From Chitinophagaceae bacterium (GTDB lineage: Bacteria > Bacteroidota > Bacteroidia > Chitinophagales > Chitinophagaceae): a DNA stretch of 34,889 nucleotides. The notes under the pieces are model-generated. The model had not been told where the DNA came from, did no database searches, and saw only the letters and a program-made list of their open reading frames with translations. Of this stretch, positions 25,124 to 33,429 are shown piece after piece. Each line of letters opens with the position of its first letter. The first letter of the stretch is position 1. The stretch spans positions 1-34,889 of the forward strand of contig JADZFY010000283.1 in assembly GCA_020854215.1 (NCBI GenBank), read 5' to 3'. The translations under genes were made by a program, and so were the position numbers.

Positions 25124-25165
25124 AACGTGAAACTGAAATACAGATCACACAAGGCAATTAGGAAA

Positions 25166-25206
25166 ACAAACCGGGTATCCCCGAGAAGATAGCCGGCTTG
25201 TTTTTT
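25166..25206 (+). terminator. Probable terminator after PepSY-like gene
   Basis: ACAAACCGG (25166-25174) pairs with CCGGCTTGT (25193-25201) with a single A-C mismatch and an 18-nt loop; six T residues follow (25201-25206). It lies between convergent genes. Confidence 0.65.
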
Positions 25207-25266
25207 GAAGTAACATGATTTTTTGATCAAATAAGATTATCGGCCGAATTTCCGACTACCTTCATC

Positions 25267-26424
25267 CTAATCTTCTATACCCGAGTAGCGTGCCAATATT
25301 CCGGTACATAAACCCAGAAAAGCAATCAGTGTAAACGACCATCTCAGGCTGAATGCTTCTGCTATTAAACCAATTGCCGGCGGACCAAACAGAAATCCCA
25401 GGTAACCTATAGTAGATACAGCAGCCAACGCAACACCGGAAGCTATTTTGCCCGAACGTCCCGCAGCGCTGTACACCAACGGCACCACCGACGAAACACC
25501 CATTCCGGTAATCAGGAATCCAATGGTTGCGGGTACCAGGTAGGGCAATGCAACGGCAAGCATCAAACCGGAGGCTATTAGCAAACCGCTCAGCCTTATC
25601 ATTTTCATTCGCCCCAGCTTTACCGACAACCAGTCGCCAGTGAACCGCCCTCCTGCCATAGTGGTCATAAAGGCAACAAACCCCAGCGTGGTAAAGGATT
25701 CAGACACCTTTACTTCTCTTGAAAAATAAATACCGCTCCAGTCAAACATAGTGCCCTCACATACCATACAGCAAAATGCAATTAACCCCAACCTGAGTAA
25801 AGCATTATCCGGCCGGGCAAATACCGGTGCGCGGCTTCCCGAATGAATATCATGTATCGGAAGGTATTTATAAACCACCAGAACCAATATCCACACCACA
25901 GCGGTAATAATACAAAAATGAACGAAAGGAGAAGCAGATAGATAAAGCATAAGCATACCCGTTGCTGCGCCGGTAAATCCTGCTAAACTCCACACCCCGT
26001 GAAAGGATGCCATAATAGACCTCGCGTATTTTTCCTCAACATTAACCCCCTGGGTATTCATGGCAATATTGAGCAGGTTGCCGGTAAATCCAAACAGAAA
26101 CAATGCAGTTACCAACTCCCACGCCTGGGTAACTAATCCAAGAAATGGCAGAACGGCAGCATAGAGTAAACATGCGATAATGGAAACGATTCTGCTTCCA
26201 AACCGGGCCACCACATAACCGGATACCGGCAAACTCAGCATTAGTCCAACAGGGAGCGAAAGTAACACCATACCCAGTCCTGCTTCATTCAAAGCGAGCT
26301 TTTGTTGTATAGCGGGAATACGCGACGCCCAACTTGAAAAACTGAACCCGGCAGAAAAAAACAATGCGCTCACAGCGATACGGGCGAACCTTATGGGTGA
26401 TTGAACTCTGGGGAAGGAAGCCAT
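25267..26424 (-). CDS. MFS transporter (YbjJ-like)
   Basis: Predicted 385-residue inner-membrane transporter with 12 helices. The N-terminus FFSAGFSFSSWASRIPAIQQKLALNEAGLGMVLLSLPVG is typical of the small YbjJ-like MFS branch, and LFLFGFTGNLLNIAMNTQGVNVEEKYARSIMASFHGVWSLAG is a hallmark block of that group. The substrate is unknown in this branch. The gene diverges from the outer-membrane pair across 76 nt and ends facing the PepSY-like gene. Confidence 0.88.
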   Translation of the reverse strand: MASFPRVQSPIRFARIAVSALFFSAGFSFSSWASRIPAIQQKLALNEAGLGMVLLSLPVGLMLSLPVSGYVVARFGSRIVSIIACLLYAAVLPFLGLVTQAWELVTALFLFGFTGNLLNIAMNTQGVNVEEKYARSIMASFHGVWSLAGFTGAATGMLMLYLSASPFVHFCIITAVVWILVLVVYKYLPIHDIHSGSRAPVFARPDNALLRLGLIAFCCMVCEGTMFDWSGIYFSREVKVSESFTTLGFVAFMTTMAGGRFTGDWLSVKLGRMKMIRLSGLLIASGLMLAVALPYLVPATIGFLITGMGVSSVVPLVYSAAGRSGKIASGVALAAVSTIGYLGFLFGPPAIGLIAEAFSLRWSFTLIAFLGLCTGILARYSGIED

Positions 26425-26441
26425 ACCCTGCTAAGTTATGC

Positions 26442-26472
26442 TTTGGAAATATTTATTTGCCTTATATTTTTT
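26442..26472 (+). promoter_or_regulatory. Candidate promoter for the outer-membrane pair
   Basis: TTTG (26442-26445), 19 nt, then TATTTTTT (26465-26472): correct spacing for the Bacteroidota -33/-7 pair with one mismatch in the last base of the -7 box. Transcription would begin near 26480, which supports the ATG at 26501 over the earlier one at 26438. Confidence 0.4.
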
Positions 26473-26500
26473 TATTAATTTGTTTAACAAACACCAGCTC

Positions 26501-27328
26501 ATGATCCGCGCTAACCTACTGACGGTCGGATGGCTATGCTATACGGCTGTTAATATTGCACAAACCACTCACAGTCCTCTGGGCACCTATCATTTTACCA
26601 CCGGGGCTTACAGCAAGCATTTTCAGGATGCATTTTCGATGATGGCTAATGCAGGTGCGTTATCGTCTCTCGGATATTTCAGTATTGGAGTTAATGGTGA
26701 ACAAAGATTTATGCTGCAGCAAACCGGTGTTTACACTGCGGTGGCTACCCTTCCGTTAAATACCGGAAATTTAGGACTACAGGCGGATTACTCAGGATAC
26801 GATGATTTCAACGAATCGCAAATTGGATTGGGTTACGGACTGCAACTGAACGAAAGCATCGGAATCGGCGCAAAATTCAACTATTACCATTTTCGTATCC
26901 CATCGTATATCAGTACTTCATCCGTGAACTTTGAAATAGGCACAATGGTTCATATCAGCGACCAGTTGCATACCGGCGTATCGGTATATAACCCTTTAGA
27001 AAGCCCGCTCGGAAAAAATACCGGCGAGCGACTCGCAGCAGTGTACAAGGCCGGAATAGGATACGAATGGTCCTCCTCTTTTTTTACCCAACTGGAAATC
27101 ATTAAAGAAAAAGGGCGGGATATCAATATACATCTTGGAATTCAATACAAACCCCTGGAACAGGTGTTGGCAAGAGCCGGTGTACAAACGGGTAACAATG
27201 CCATTTATTTTGGAGCGGGATACCTGTACCGTCATTTTCGTATGGACGTATCCGTAAGTATGCATCAGCAATTAGGTGTGTCGCCGGGAATAATGCTATT
27301 GTATCAACTGAAAAAAAATGAGGAATGA
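26501..27328 (+). CDS. PorV/PorQ-like outer-membrane barrel protein
   Basis: Predicted 275-residue exported protein. The ATG at 26501 gives a signal peptide ending near residue 20 (YTAVNIA-Q), whereas the earlier ATG would add a hydrophobic leader that overlaps the promoter. The rest is made of alternating amphipathic beta strands (for example IGLGYGLQLNESIGIGAKFN, INIHLGIQYKP, AIYFGAGYLYRHFRMDVSVS) ending in an outer-membrane-type terminal strand. The opening GAYSKHFQDAFSMMANAGAL resembles the start of PorV/PorQ/UPF0164 proteins, where a conserved Asn-rich loop follows the first strand. PorV-like proteins serve the type IX secretion system, but this assignment is tentative. The stop overlaps the start of the next gene by 4 nt (ATGA), so the products are probably partners. 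Confidence 0.7.
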   Translation: MIRANLLTVGWLCYTAVNIAQTTHSPLGTYHFTTGAYSKHFQDAFSMMANAGALSSLGYFSIGVNGEQRFMLQQTGVYTAVATLPLNTGNLGLQADYSGYDDFNESQIGLGYGLQLNESIGIGAKFNYYHFRIPSYISTSSVNFEIGTMVHISDQLHTGVSVYNPLESPLGKNTGERLAAVYKAGIGYEWSSSFFTQLEIIKEKGRDINIHLGIQYKPLEQVLARAGVQTGNNAIYFGAGYLYRHFRMDVSVSMHQQLGVSPGIMLLYQLKKNEE

Positions 27329-29367
27329 AATGGTGCTGCATCATACCTTGTTTATTGCTGCTCTCGAATTTACAGGGACAGGAACAGCCGTTTCCTGAAA
27401 CAGAACAACAATTAGAAAATGTCTCAGAAAATGCAGAAAATACAGAACCCGCGGATGACAGTTGGTGGCAGCAATTAGAATACAGAAAGACCGCTCCGCT
27501 CAATATCAACAATGCCACGGCAGCCGACCTCATGGAATTGCAAATATTAACAGCATTACAGGTAAATCAGCTCTTGCAATACCGAAAATTACTGGGCAAC
27601 CTGATCAGCATTTACGAATTACAGTCGGTACCCGGCTGGGACATTCCACTGATTCAAATGCTCTTGCCCTATATTACAGTGGCAACGCCCACGCTAACCA
27701 GAGGAGGTTTGTTACAAAGTGTTAGAGAAGGGAAACACTCCGTTGTTATGCGTTATTCACGTTCTATAGAAAATGCACGCGGGTATCTCAAAAAAGACAG
27801 TGCCGAAACCGGATATGCCGGAGACCCTTCGAAACTCATGGTTCGCTACGGATACAGGTACAAAAACCTGCTTCGATATGGAATTACATTTTCAAAAGAT
27901 GCAGGCGAACGCTTATTGAGTGGTGCTGCGGGAGGTTTTGACTTCTATTCATTTCATTTGTTTGTAAAAAAGAAAGGAATGGTCAACACCATTGCACTGG
28001 GTGACTATACCATTAATATAGGACAAGGGCTGATTCACTGGCAGGGACTTTCCTTTGGAAAAGGGGGAAGCATTATGCACGTCAAAAAGCAATCTCCCGT
28101 ATTGCGCCCCTATAGTTCGTCCGGCGCATTCTATTTTCACCGGGGAGCAGCGGTTCAATTGGTAAAACGTTACTGGGTGGGAACGTTTTATATTTCACAC
28201 CGAAAGTTGGACGCCAATGTTTATTTGAATCCGGTAGATGAAACCCCGGTGGTATCCTCCATCCAAACATCCGGATACCACAGAACACCCAATGAAATAG
28301 ACGACCGCGGCGCACTCAAACAATTTGTTTATGGCACTTCCCTGAACTATACAAACGGGAATGCCTCTGGTGGCATAAATATGGTTCAATATCATTTCTC
28401 GCTGCCTTTAGAAAAAAAGAACACACCTTATAACCTGTTTGCCTTAAGTGGAAAACAACATGCGAATTACAGTATTGACTACAGCTATACTTTAAAAAAT
28501 TTTCATTTTTTTGGCGAGACCGCAACAGACAGCCGTTCCCACTTTGCCAACATACATGGCTTATTAGCCAGCGTACACCCCAAAGCAGATATCTCCCTGT
28601 TGTACCGAAATATAGCCACCGACTATCAGGCTTTTTTTGGGAATGCATTTACTGTTGGCACTACAGTATCCAATGAACGGGGGCTGTATGTAGGTCTTGC
28701 CCTTAAACCGGCTGCTGCCTGGACATTCAATTTTTATACAGATATCTTTCGATTTCCCTGGCTCAAATACCGCGTAGATGCACCTTCCTCCGGCAAGGAC
28801 TATTTTGTTGATGTAAAATTTCAACCGTCAAAATATACTGAGATATACAGCCGGTACAGAACCCGACAAAAATTTATCAATCAAAAAAATGATACCAATG
28901 CCCTGGAGGGTGTAGTTCCCTATGTTCATCGTTCCTGGCGAACACAGGTGAACCATCGTGTCAGTAAAAACTTTACGGTCAGACACCGTTTTGAACTGCT
29001 GTGGTATTCATCCGAAACGGCAACTCCGGAAAAAGGATTTCTTGCATTTTTTGATCTTTTTTACAAGCCTTTGCAAAGTCCGCTAAGCATTAATATGCGG
29101 TTGCAATATTTTGAGAGTACCAGCTATAACTCCAGGTTGTATGCCTATGAAAATGATGTACTGTATTATTATTCCGTTCCGGTGTTCTACGACAAAGGAA
29201 CACGGTATTACGTTAACGTTCGGTATAAGCTGAACCGGCAAATAAACATCTGGGCAAAATGGGCACAAACTATCTACAACAATCGTGATTCCATCGGCAG
29301 TGGCTTAGACGAAATCCACGGCAATAAAAAATCAGAGATAAGAGTAATGCTGGCGGTAACGTTATAA
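27325..29367 (+). CDS. Helix-hairpin-helix (ComEA-like) domain fused to outer-membrane barrel
   Basis: Predicted 680-residue exported protein. A signal peptide (about 1-19) precedes an acidic linker and, at about 57-118, a helix-hairpin-helix region: APLNINNATAADLMELQILT and LGNLISIYELQSVPGWDIP, the pattern of ComEA-type DNA-binding domains (LNINxAxxxxLxxLPGI). Residues about 130-680 alternate beta strands with aromatic girdles (MRYSRSIENARGYL, LGDYTINIGQGLIHWQG, ending in IRVMLAVTL), an outer-membrane barrel. The chain is much larger than ComEA. It is widespread in this phylum as an unnamed protein, from general knowledge. The first ATG overlaps the upstream gene stop, so translation is coupled to the PorV-like protein. 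A role in DNA uptake or in assembly of surface proteins is conceivable but not shown. Confidence 0.8.
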   Translation: MKWCCIIPCLLLLSNLQGQEQPFPETEQQLENVSENAENTEPADDSWWQQLEYRKTAPLNINNATAADLMELQILTALQVNQLLQYRKLLGNLISIYELQSVPGWDIPLIQMLLPYITVATPTLTRGGLLQSVREGKHSVVMRYSRSIENARGYLKKDSAETGYAGDPSKLMVRYGYRYKNLLRYGITFSKDAGERLLSGAAGGFDFYSFHLFVKKKGMVNTIALGDYTINIGQGLIHWQGLSFGKGGSIMHVKKQSPVLRPYSSSGAFYFHRGAAVQLVKRYWVGTFYISHRKLDANVYLNPVDETPVVSSIQTSGYHRTPNEIDDRGALKQFVYGTSLNYTNGNASGGINMVQYHFSLPLEKKNTPYNLFALSGKQHANYSIDYSYTLKNFHFFGETATDSRSHFANIHGLLASVHPKADISLLYRNIATDYQAFFGNAFTVGTTVSNERGLYVGLALKPAAAWTFNFYTDIFRFPWLKYRVDAPSSGKDYFVDVKFQPSKYTEIYSRYRTRQKFINQKNDTNALEGVVPYVHRSWRTQVNHRVSKNFTVRHRFELLWYSSETATPEKGFLAFFDLFYKPLQSPLSINMRLQYFESTSYNSRLYAYENDVLYYYSVPVFYDKGTRYYVNVRYKLNRQINIWAKWAQTIYNNRDSIGSGLDEIHGNKKSEIRVMLAVTL

Positions 29368-29594
29368 ACGGAATGTATATTTATACCAACATCTAAGCAC
29401 AAACCCTCCCAGGGAAAATTTCTCCGGGAAGCATTGAATTCCCAAAACAATGGTAACCGTTGACGTTAGTAACGTAAATGGTATGACTGTTTCATTCGGC
29501 GACAAGGAAACAGAACGAATTTGGGCCGGGAAGTATCTATGAAGGTGCCAAGACGCGACGGGTTCTTTGTCTGTTCGGCAGCATCGTAAAAAAA

Positions 29595-30887
29595 TCAGGA
29601 CAAATTTACCTCTCCTACCACAAACACACTTCCACATACCAGTATAAGGTCATCATTATGGGCATGACCAAGCGCGTCCTGTACCGCCTGCTGTACCGAG
29701 GAAAATGAATGTCCGTGGAGCCCGTGCGCGGCAGCAATCGCAGCAAGTTGTTCCTCCGGCATCGCACGTGGAATTTGAGCTTTTGTAAAATAGTACGCTG
29801 CATCTTTAGGCAATAACTGAATCACTTTTTCCACCTCTTTATCCTTTACCATCCCAATCACAATATGCAGACGGCGATAGTCTGTTAGCTCCAGTTGCGC
29901 CACCACCTGTTTCATCCCGTCTTCATTATGGGCCACATCCAGCACCACGGCAGGTTGTTCCCGGATTATCTCCCATCGTCCATGCAGTCCCGTTAGTTTT
30001 CTTACATGCGCCATTCCCTGTTGAACACACTGCTCCGGAATTTTCCAGCCGGATAATCTTAACTGATCAATAGCTGCCAGCGTTGTTATCAGATTTTTCA
30101 CCTGGTACACACCCGGAAGATCAAGCCGGTAAGTTTGTTTATTTCTGTCTGGCAAATGCACCATATCCACCGAAAGCATTTTTTTATCGTAACTGTACGC
30201 ATCAGCAAATCTGCGCTGTGCTGCCTGAATCATTAACGAGCCATTTTTCGCGGCTACAGCAGCGAACACGCTTTCAGTTTGCGGCAAAACTTCACCTGCC
30301 ACTACTGGTACGCCCGGTTTAATTATCCCGGCTTTCTCGAACGCAATTTCCCCAAGTGTATTACCCAGAATATGCATATGGTCCATTCCGATATTTGTGA
30401 TAACAGATAATTCGGGTACAATTACATTGGTGCTGTCTAAACGTCCGCCCAAACCGGTTTCAATAACAGCGATATCCACCTTTTGAATTGAAAAATACTC
30501 AAACATCATGGCTACGGTGATCTCAAAAAAAGATGGCCGCAGTTTCGCAATCAGCGGTTTCATTTTTTCAGTAAAGGATACTACAAAATCCTGTTCAATC
30601 ATTACGCCGTTTACCTTTATGCGTTCTCTAAAATCCCTCAGATGTGGTGAAGTATATAATCCCGTTTTGTATCCTGCCGTTTGCAATACCGCCGCCAGCA
30701 TATGACTGACCGACCCTTTTCCATTTGTACCGGCAATATGCACCGACCTGAAAGTGTTTTGTGGATTACCGAGATGACGACATAACGCTGTTGTATTCGT
30801 AAGGTCTTTCTTCATTGCAGCTGCTCCCAAATGACTAAACATGGGAAGGGCTTTGTAAAGAAATTCGATAGTTTTATTGTAATTCAT
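29595..30887 (-). CDS. folC: Folylpolyglutamate synthase / dihydrofolate synthase
   Basis: Predicted 430-residue cytosolic Mur-ligase-family enzyme that adds glutamate to dihydropteroate and to folates, using ATP. The P-loop is GTNGKGS (53-59), preceded by FRSVHIA, with the downstream blocks GLYTSPHLRDFRERI (the folate-binding serine-rich stretch), ETGLGGRLDSTN and NIGMDHMHILGNTLGEIAFEKAGI, and HGRWEIIREQPAVVLDVAHN at the start of the C-terminal domain. The start at 30887 is preferred to 30917 because a perfect -7 promoter box (30915-30922) covers the latter. A terminator separates it from the TonB-like gene upstream, so it has its own promoter. It converges on the outer-membrane pair. Confidence 0.95.
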   Translation of the reverse strand: MNYNKTIEFLYKALPMFSHLGAAAMKKDLTNTTALCRHLGNPQNTFRSVHIAGTNGKGSVSHMLAAVLQTAGYKTGLYTSPHLRDFRERIKVNGVMIEQDFVVSFTEKMKPLIAKLRPSFFEITVAMMFEYFSIQKVDIAVIETGLGGRLDSTNVIVPELSVITNIGMDHMHILGNTLGEIAFEKAGIIKPGVPVVAGEVLPQTESVFAAVAAKNGSLMIQAAQRRFADAYSYDKKMLSVDMVHLPDRNKQTYRLDLPGVYQVKNLITTLAAIDQLRLSGWKIPEQCVQQGMAHVRKLTGLHGRWEIIREQPAVVLDVAHNEDGMKQVVAQLELTDYRRLHIVIGMVKDKEVEKVIQLLPKDAAYYFTKAQIPRAMPEEQLAAIAAAHGLHGHSFSSVQQAVQDALGHAHNDDLILVCGSVFVVGEVNLS

Positions 30888-30914
30888 GAGTAATGACTGC
30901 CCGTATGCAGTTCG

Positions 30915-30922
30915 CAAAATTA
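30915..30922 (-). promoter_or_regulatory. Promoter -7 box for folC
   Basis: On the minus strand TAATTTTG matches TAnnTTTG exactly. Transcription would start near 30908, leaving a leader of about 20 nt to the ATG at 30887. No clean -33 TTTG is seen at 19-21 nt. The box decides the start of folC because the longer frame would begin within it. Confidence 0.5.
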
Positions 30923-30987
30923 AAGGGGATTTTGCAGCAAGATGTACAATTTTAGTAATGCAGAATTAAACCGGCAACGAAGAAAGA

Positions 30988-31045
30988 AAAAAGATAAAAA
31001 AATAAGGCATGCTCCTACGATACTCATCCGGTTATGCATGCCCTA
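30988..31045 (-). terminator. Rho-independent terminator of TonB-like gene
   Basis: On the minus strand TAGGGCATGC (31045-31036) and GCATGCCTTA (about 31012-31003) form a 10-bp stem with one G-U, a 23-nt loop and a following U-rich tract (TTTTTTTATCTTTTTTC). It lies about 37 nt after the stop of the TonB-like gene. Confidence 0.7.
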
Positions 31046-31082
31046 TTCTAAAAAAGATATTGGGTTCCTAAAACGGGTGCCG

Positions 31083-31970
31083 CTAATTGGTTACTTTAAA
31101 ATTGAAAATTATGGTTCCCCTCTGTTCGTCTCCGGCAGCGAATTTTAGTTCGCGGGCTTTTCGTAAAGCGATATCTTTTAGTCCCGCGTTGGATGTGGTT
31201 GATCCCCTGGGTTGGTAGGTAGCACTGGTTACCGTGCCAGCTGCATTTACCGAAAGATCCACCGCAACCTTAGCATTTTCATTAAATTCATCCCTAAACG
31301 AGGGTTGCTTTACAATGGCTCTGCCTCTCAGGTTGCCCTGTATTGAATAACCACTGCCACCATTTCCACCAAATCCGTCGTAATTTTTTGAATTGGGATC
31401 GCCGTTAATTTTACCTCTGTCTCCCGTTCCTGTTGTATTTCCTTCACTCCTGCTACTGTTCCATGCGTCCGCATTATTACCTCCGGGACCACTTCCATCA
31501 CCGCCTTTATAAGTAGCTTTTGGTTTTGGCGGAGCGGGTTTTGGGTTTTCTACGATTTGCGGTTTGTTATTATTTTTTTGTTTATTGACTGTCGTATTTT
31601 CTTTCGTCGGAACATTGACGCTTTTGGGATTAGAAACTTTCGGCTTATGTACCGTTACATCCGGCGCATCGGCATCATTGTCATCAGTTTCGATGGCTCT
31701 AACATCCTGAACCGTTGTATTGGCCGCCCTGGGAGGCGTATTCACTTCTTGTTCTGCTGCTGCGGGTTCACCCGGAATAAGAGGTTGAATTTCTCCCAGT
31801 CCATCATCGCTATTTCCAAGGTTAACTTCTAACCCTTCTTCAACAGGAGGCGGAATTACCACGGGTACAGACCAGGATACGAGGAAGAAAAACAACAACA
31901 GGCATCCTGAAATTACTCCGGTAATGGTTCCGGCCTTAACGTTCTTTGCCTTTTCAAAATCAGATGACAT
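31083..31970 (-). CDS. TonB-like energy transducer protein
   Basis: Predicted 295-residue inner-membrane-anchored periplasmic protein. One membrane helix lies at about 15-36 (TGVISGCLLLFFFLVSWSVP) after a short cytosolic part. A long Pro- and then Gly/Asn-rich linker follows (about 40-205: PPPVEEGL, PKPAPPKPKA, GGDGSGPGGN), long enough to span the periplasm, and the C-terminal 90 residues resemble a TonB domain (AKVAVDLSVNAAGTVTSATY, ALRKARELKFAAG, GTIIFNFKV). TonB couples inner-membrane energy to outer-membrane transporters such as SusC. No exbB/exbD genes are next to it, as is common in Bacteroidota, which encode several TonB copies. Own promoter box and terminator are visible, so it is a single-gene unit. 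Confidence 0.8.
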   Translation of the reverse strand: MSSDFEKAKNVKAGTITGVISGCLLLFFFLVSWSVPVVIPPPVEEGLEVNLGNSDDGLGEIQPLIPGEPAAAEQEVNTPPRAANTTVQDVRAIETDDNDADAPDVTVHKPKVSNPKSVNVPTKENTTVNKQKNNNKPQIVENPKPAPPKPKATYKGGDGSGPGGNNADAWNSSRSEGNTTGTGDRGKINGDPNSKNYDGFGGNGGSGYSIQGNLRGRAIVKQPSFRDEFNENAKVAVDLSVNAAGTVTSATYQPRGSTTSNAGLKDIALRKARELKFAAGDEQRGTIIFNFKVTN

Positions 31971-31993
31971 TTTCTAATAATAAATTGGTTACA

Positions 31994-32001
31994 CAAATTT
32001 A
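31994..32001 (-). promoter_or_regulatory. Promoter -7 box for TonB-like gene
   Basis: On the minus strand TAAATTTG matches TAnnTTTG exactly, 23 nt before the ATG at 31970. No clear -33 TTTG is found, so confidence is limited. Confidence 0.45.
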
Positions 32002-32054
32002 ACCATGTTATTGTTATAATGCTGTGAATTTGAGGCTTATTTGGAGTGATGGAA

Positions 32055-33350
32055 TTACTTGAAGCGTAATTGGGCATGAGGATGTACATAATTCACGGAA
32101 ACCGCAATAAAACTCAACACCAGGATGCAAATCACCACTGCAACCCACCATTTGAGCACCGGGATCGCCCAATTCCCCAATGGTGCCCGTACATCTTCCG
32201 GCACTTTTACAACAGACAACTTTCGAAAGAACAACCCTATTGCCGCAAGATTAACCCAATACAAATGTTGAGAGCTAAACTTTGGTGTGAGCCAAATAGC
32301 GCTCACTACGTTGCTTACAATAATGTACCAGCAAAGATAAAGGAGCGTGATCGTTGCTGCTTTTGGAAAGCTGGTTACCGACGTTTGAGACGGCTTATAA
32401 TACCAGGTGAATATTATCATTCCCAGCAATGAAATCACCCATAAAATCACCTGCCAGTTAAACGCGAACGCAGCCGGATCGGCAGATTGGATACCCTTAC
32501 CGGTATTGATCATCCTTTCGGTACCCACGCCCTCAATTAAATTGATCATCGGAACCAAAACAATAAAAAATATCCAGGCCACCGTGTTAGACACCCTGTC
32601 TGGTGCGATAGTCTTTGACCAATTACTCCGGGAGAAAACGCCATATGCCATTCCCAGTCCTCCAAAAAAACCGATAGAATATTCCATAACATTCCACCAG
32701 TTGAATGAGATGCCTGAACTATTCCCCAATCGTTGCAGGAAATTACCAAAGCCAAAACCAAACCCGGCGCCTATGGCACTGTAGAAAGCCGTGCGAAGCG
32801 CATTTTGATACCCGTTTCTGTATAAATACCATCCCAGCGCCAGTGATGCACCCATACAGGCCGCCCACAGCTCGGAACGCGGCGGTGTCATAAACCATTC
32901 TAACTGAAAAATAAAAAATCCCCAGAACAAATAACCACCAACAAACATTTGCGTCAATAGTGATGGCCAGTCCACTTTATTTTCTGTAGTGGAGGAAAGT
33001 GCCAGTCCGGTTATTCCACCTCCTAAAAAACCATATAATGCTCCAATAACAACCAGCATCATTAATCCGTAGCTGGTATTGAGGTAGTCGGCCGCATGAC
33101 CGTAGCCAACAACCATTCCATAGCTGATCATACCGCCGGCACCCCATGCCACGGCGCCCAACACCACTATCGTTGGCAATCGGTCGAGCCAGTCCTTTCG
33201 TCCCGAAATTGTAATCAACGTCAGTATTCCGATAGCAGCAGCCCAGGTAGCACCATATTCATGCCCGAGTTGCCCACGGGCGGCCCATGCCGTGCCTAAT
33301 GCAAGCGCCACCGGCAGCATACGGCTCCATAAAAGTGTAGAGACTTTCAT
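32055..33350 (-). CDS. Polytopic membrane protein of the sialidase-like cluster
   Basis: Predicted 431-residue inner-membrane protein with roughly 11-12 hydrophobic helices and glycine-rich loops (ARGQLGHEYGATWAAAIG, GALYGFLGGGITGLALSS, GAGFGFGFGNFLQRLGNSS). I do not recognise a transporter family signature, and it does not show MFS or SSS motifs. Repeated GxxxG-type helices and conserved-looking polar residues (His30, Glu31, Tyr32 in GHEYG) could form a transport path. The gene starts 79 nt after the sialidase-fold lipoprotein gene on the same strand, so import of the sugar acid released by that enzyme is a reasonable guess. No other evidence supports a substrate. Confidence 0.65.
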   Translation of the reverse strand: MKVSTLLWSRMLPVALALGTAWAARGQLGHEYGATWAAAIGILTLITISGRKDWLDRLPTIVVLGAVAWGAGGMISYGMVVGYGHAADYLNTSYGLMMLVVIGALYGFLGGGITGLALSSTTENKVDWPSLLTQMFVGGYLFWGFFIFQLEWFMTPPRSELWAACMGASLALGWYLYRNGYQNALRTAFYSAIGAGFGFGFGNFLQRLGNSSGISFNWWNVMEYSIGFFGGLGMAYGVFSRSNWSKTIAPDRVSNTVAWIFFIVLVPMINLIEGVGTERMINTGKGIQSADPAAFAFNWQVILWVISLLGMIIFTWYYKPSQTSVTSFPKAATITLLYLCWYIIVSNVVSAIWLTPKFSSQHLYWVNLAAIGLFFRKLSVVKVPEDVRAPLGNWAIPVLKWWVAVVICILVLSFIAVSVNYVHPHAQLRFK

Positions 33351-33429
33351 TATGTGGAATTTGAAATCGAAAAGGAGTTATCGGGCGAAAATCAGCGGAT
33401 CCTCAACTATTCGTACGAAAAATCACCAA

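Noticed and set aside
29429-29490. Hairpins GGGAA/TTCCC and ACGTT-agt-AACGT between the convergent ends of the barrel gene and folC
   Set aside because: Stems are short (5 bp) and no T run follows on either strand, so a terminator call is not supported. The 227-nt spacer holds no gene that I can see.
30942-31148. Plus-strand open frame of 68 codons between folC and the TonB-like gene
   Set aside because: It overlaps the terminator of the TonB-like gene and the end of that gene, has a highly biased Lys/Arg stretch from the poly-A region and resembles no family.
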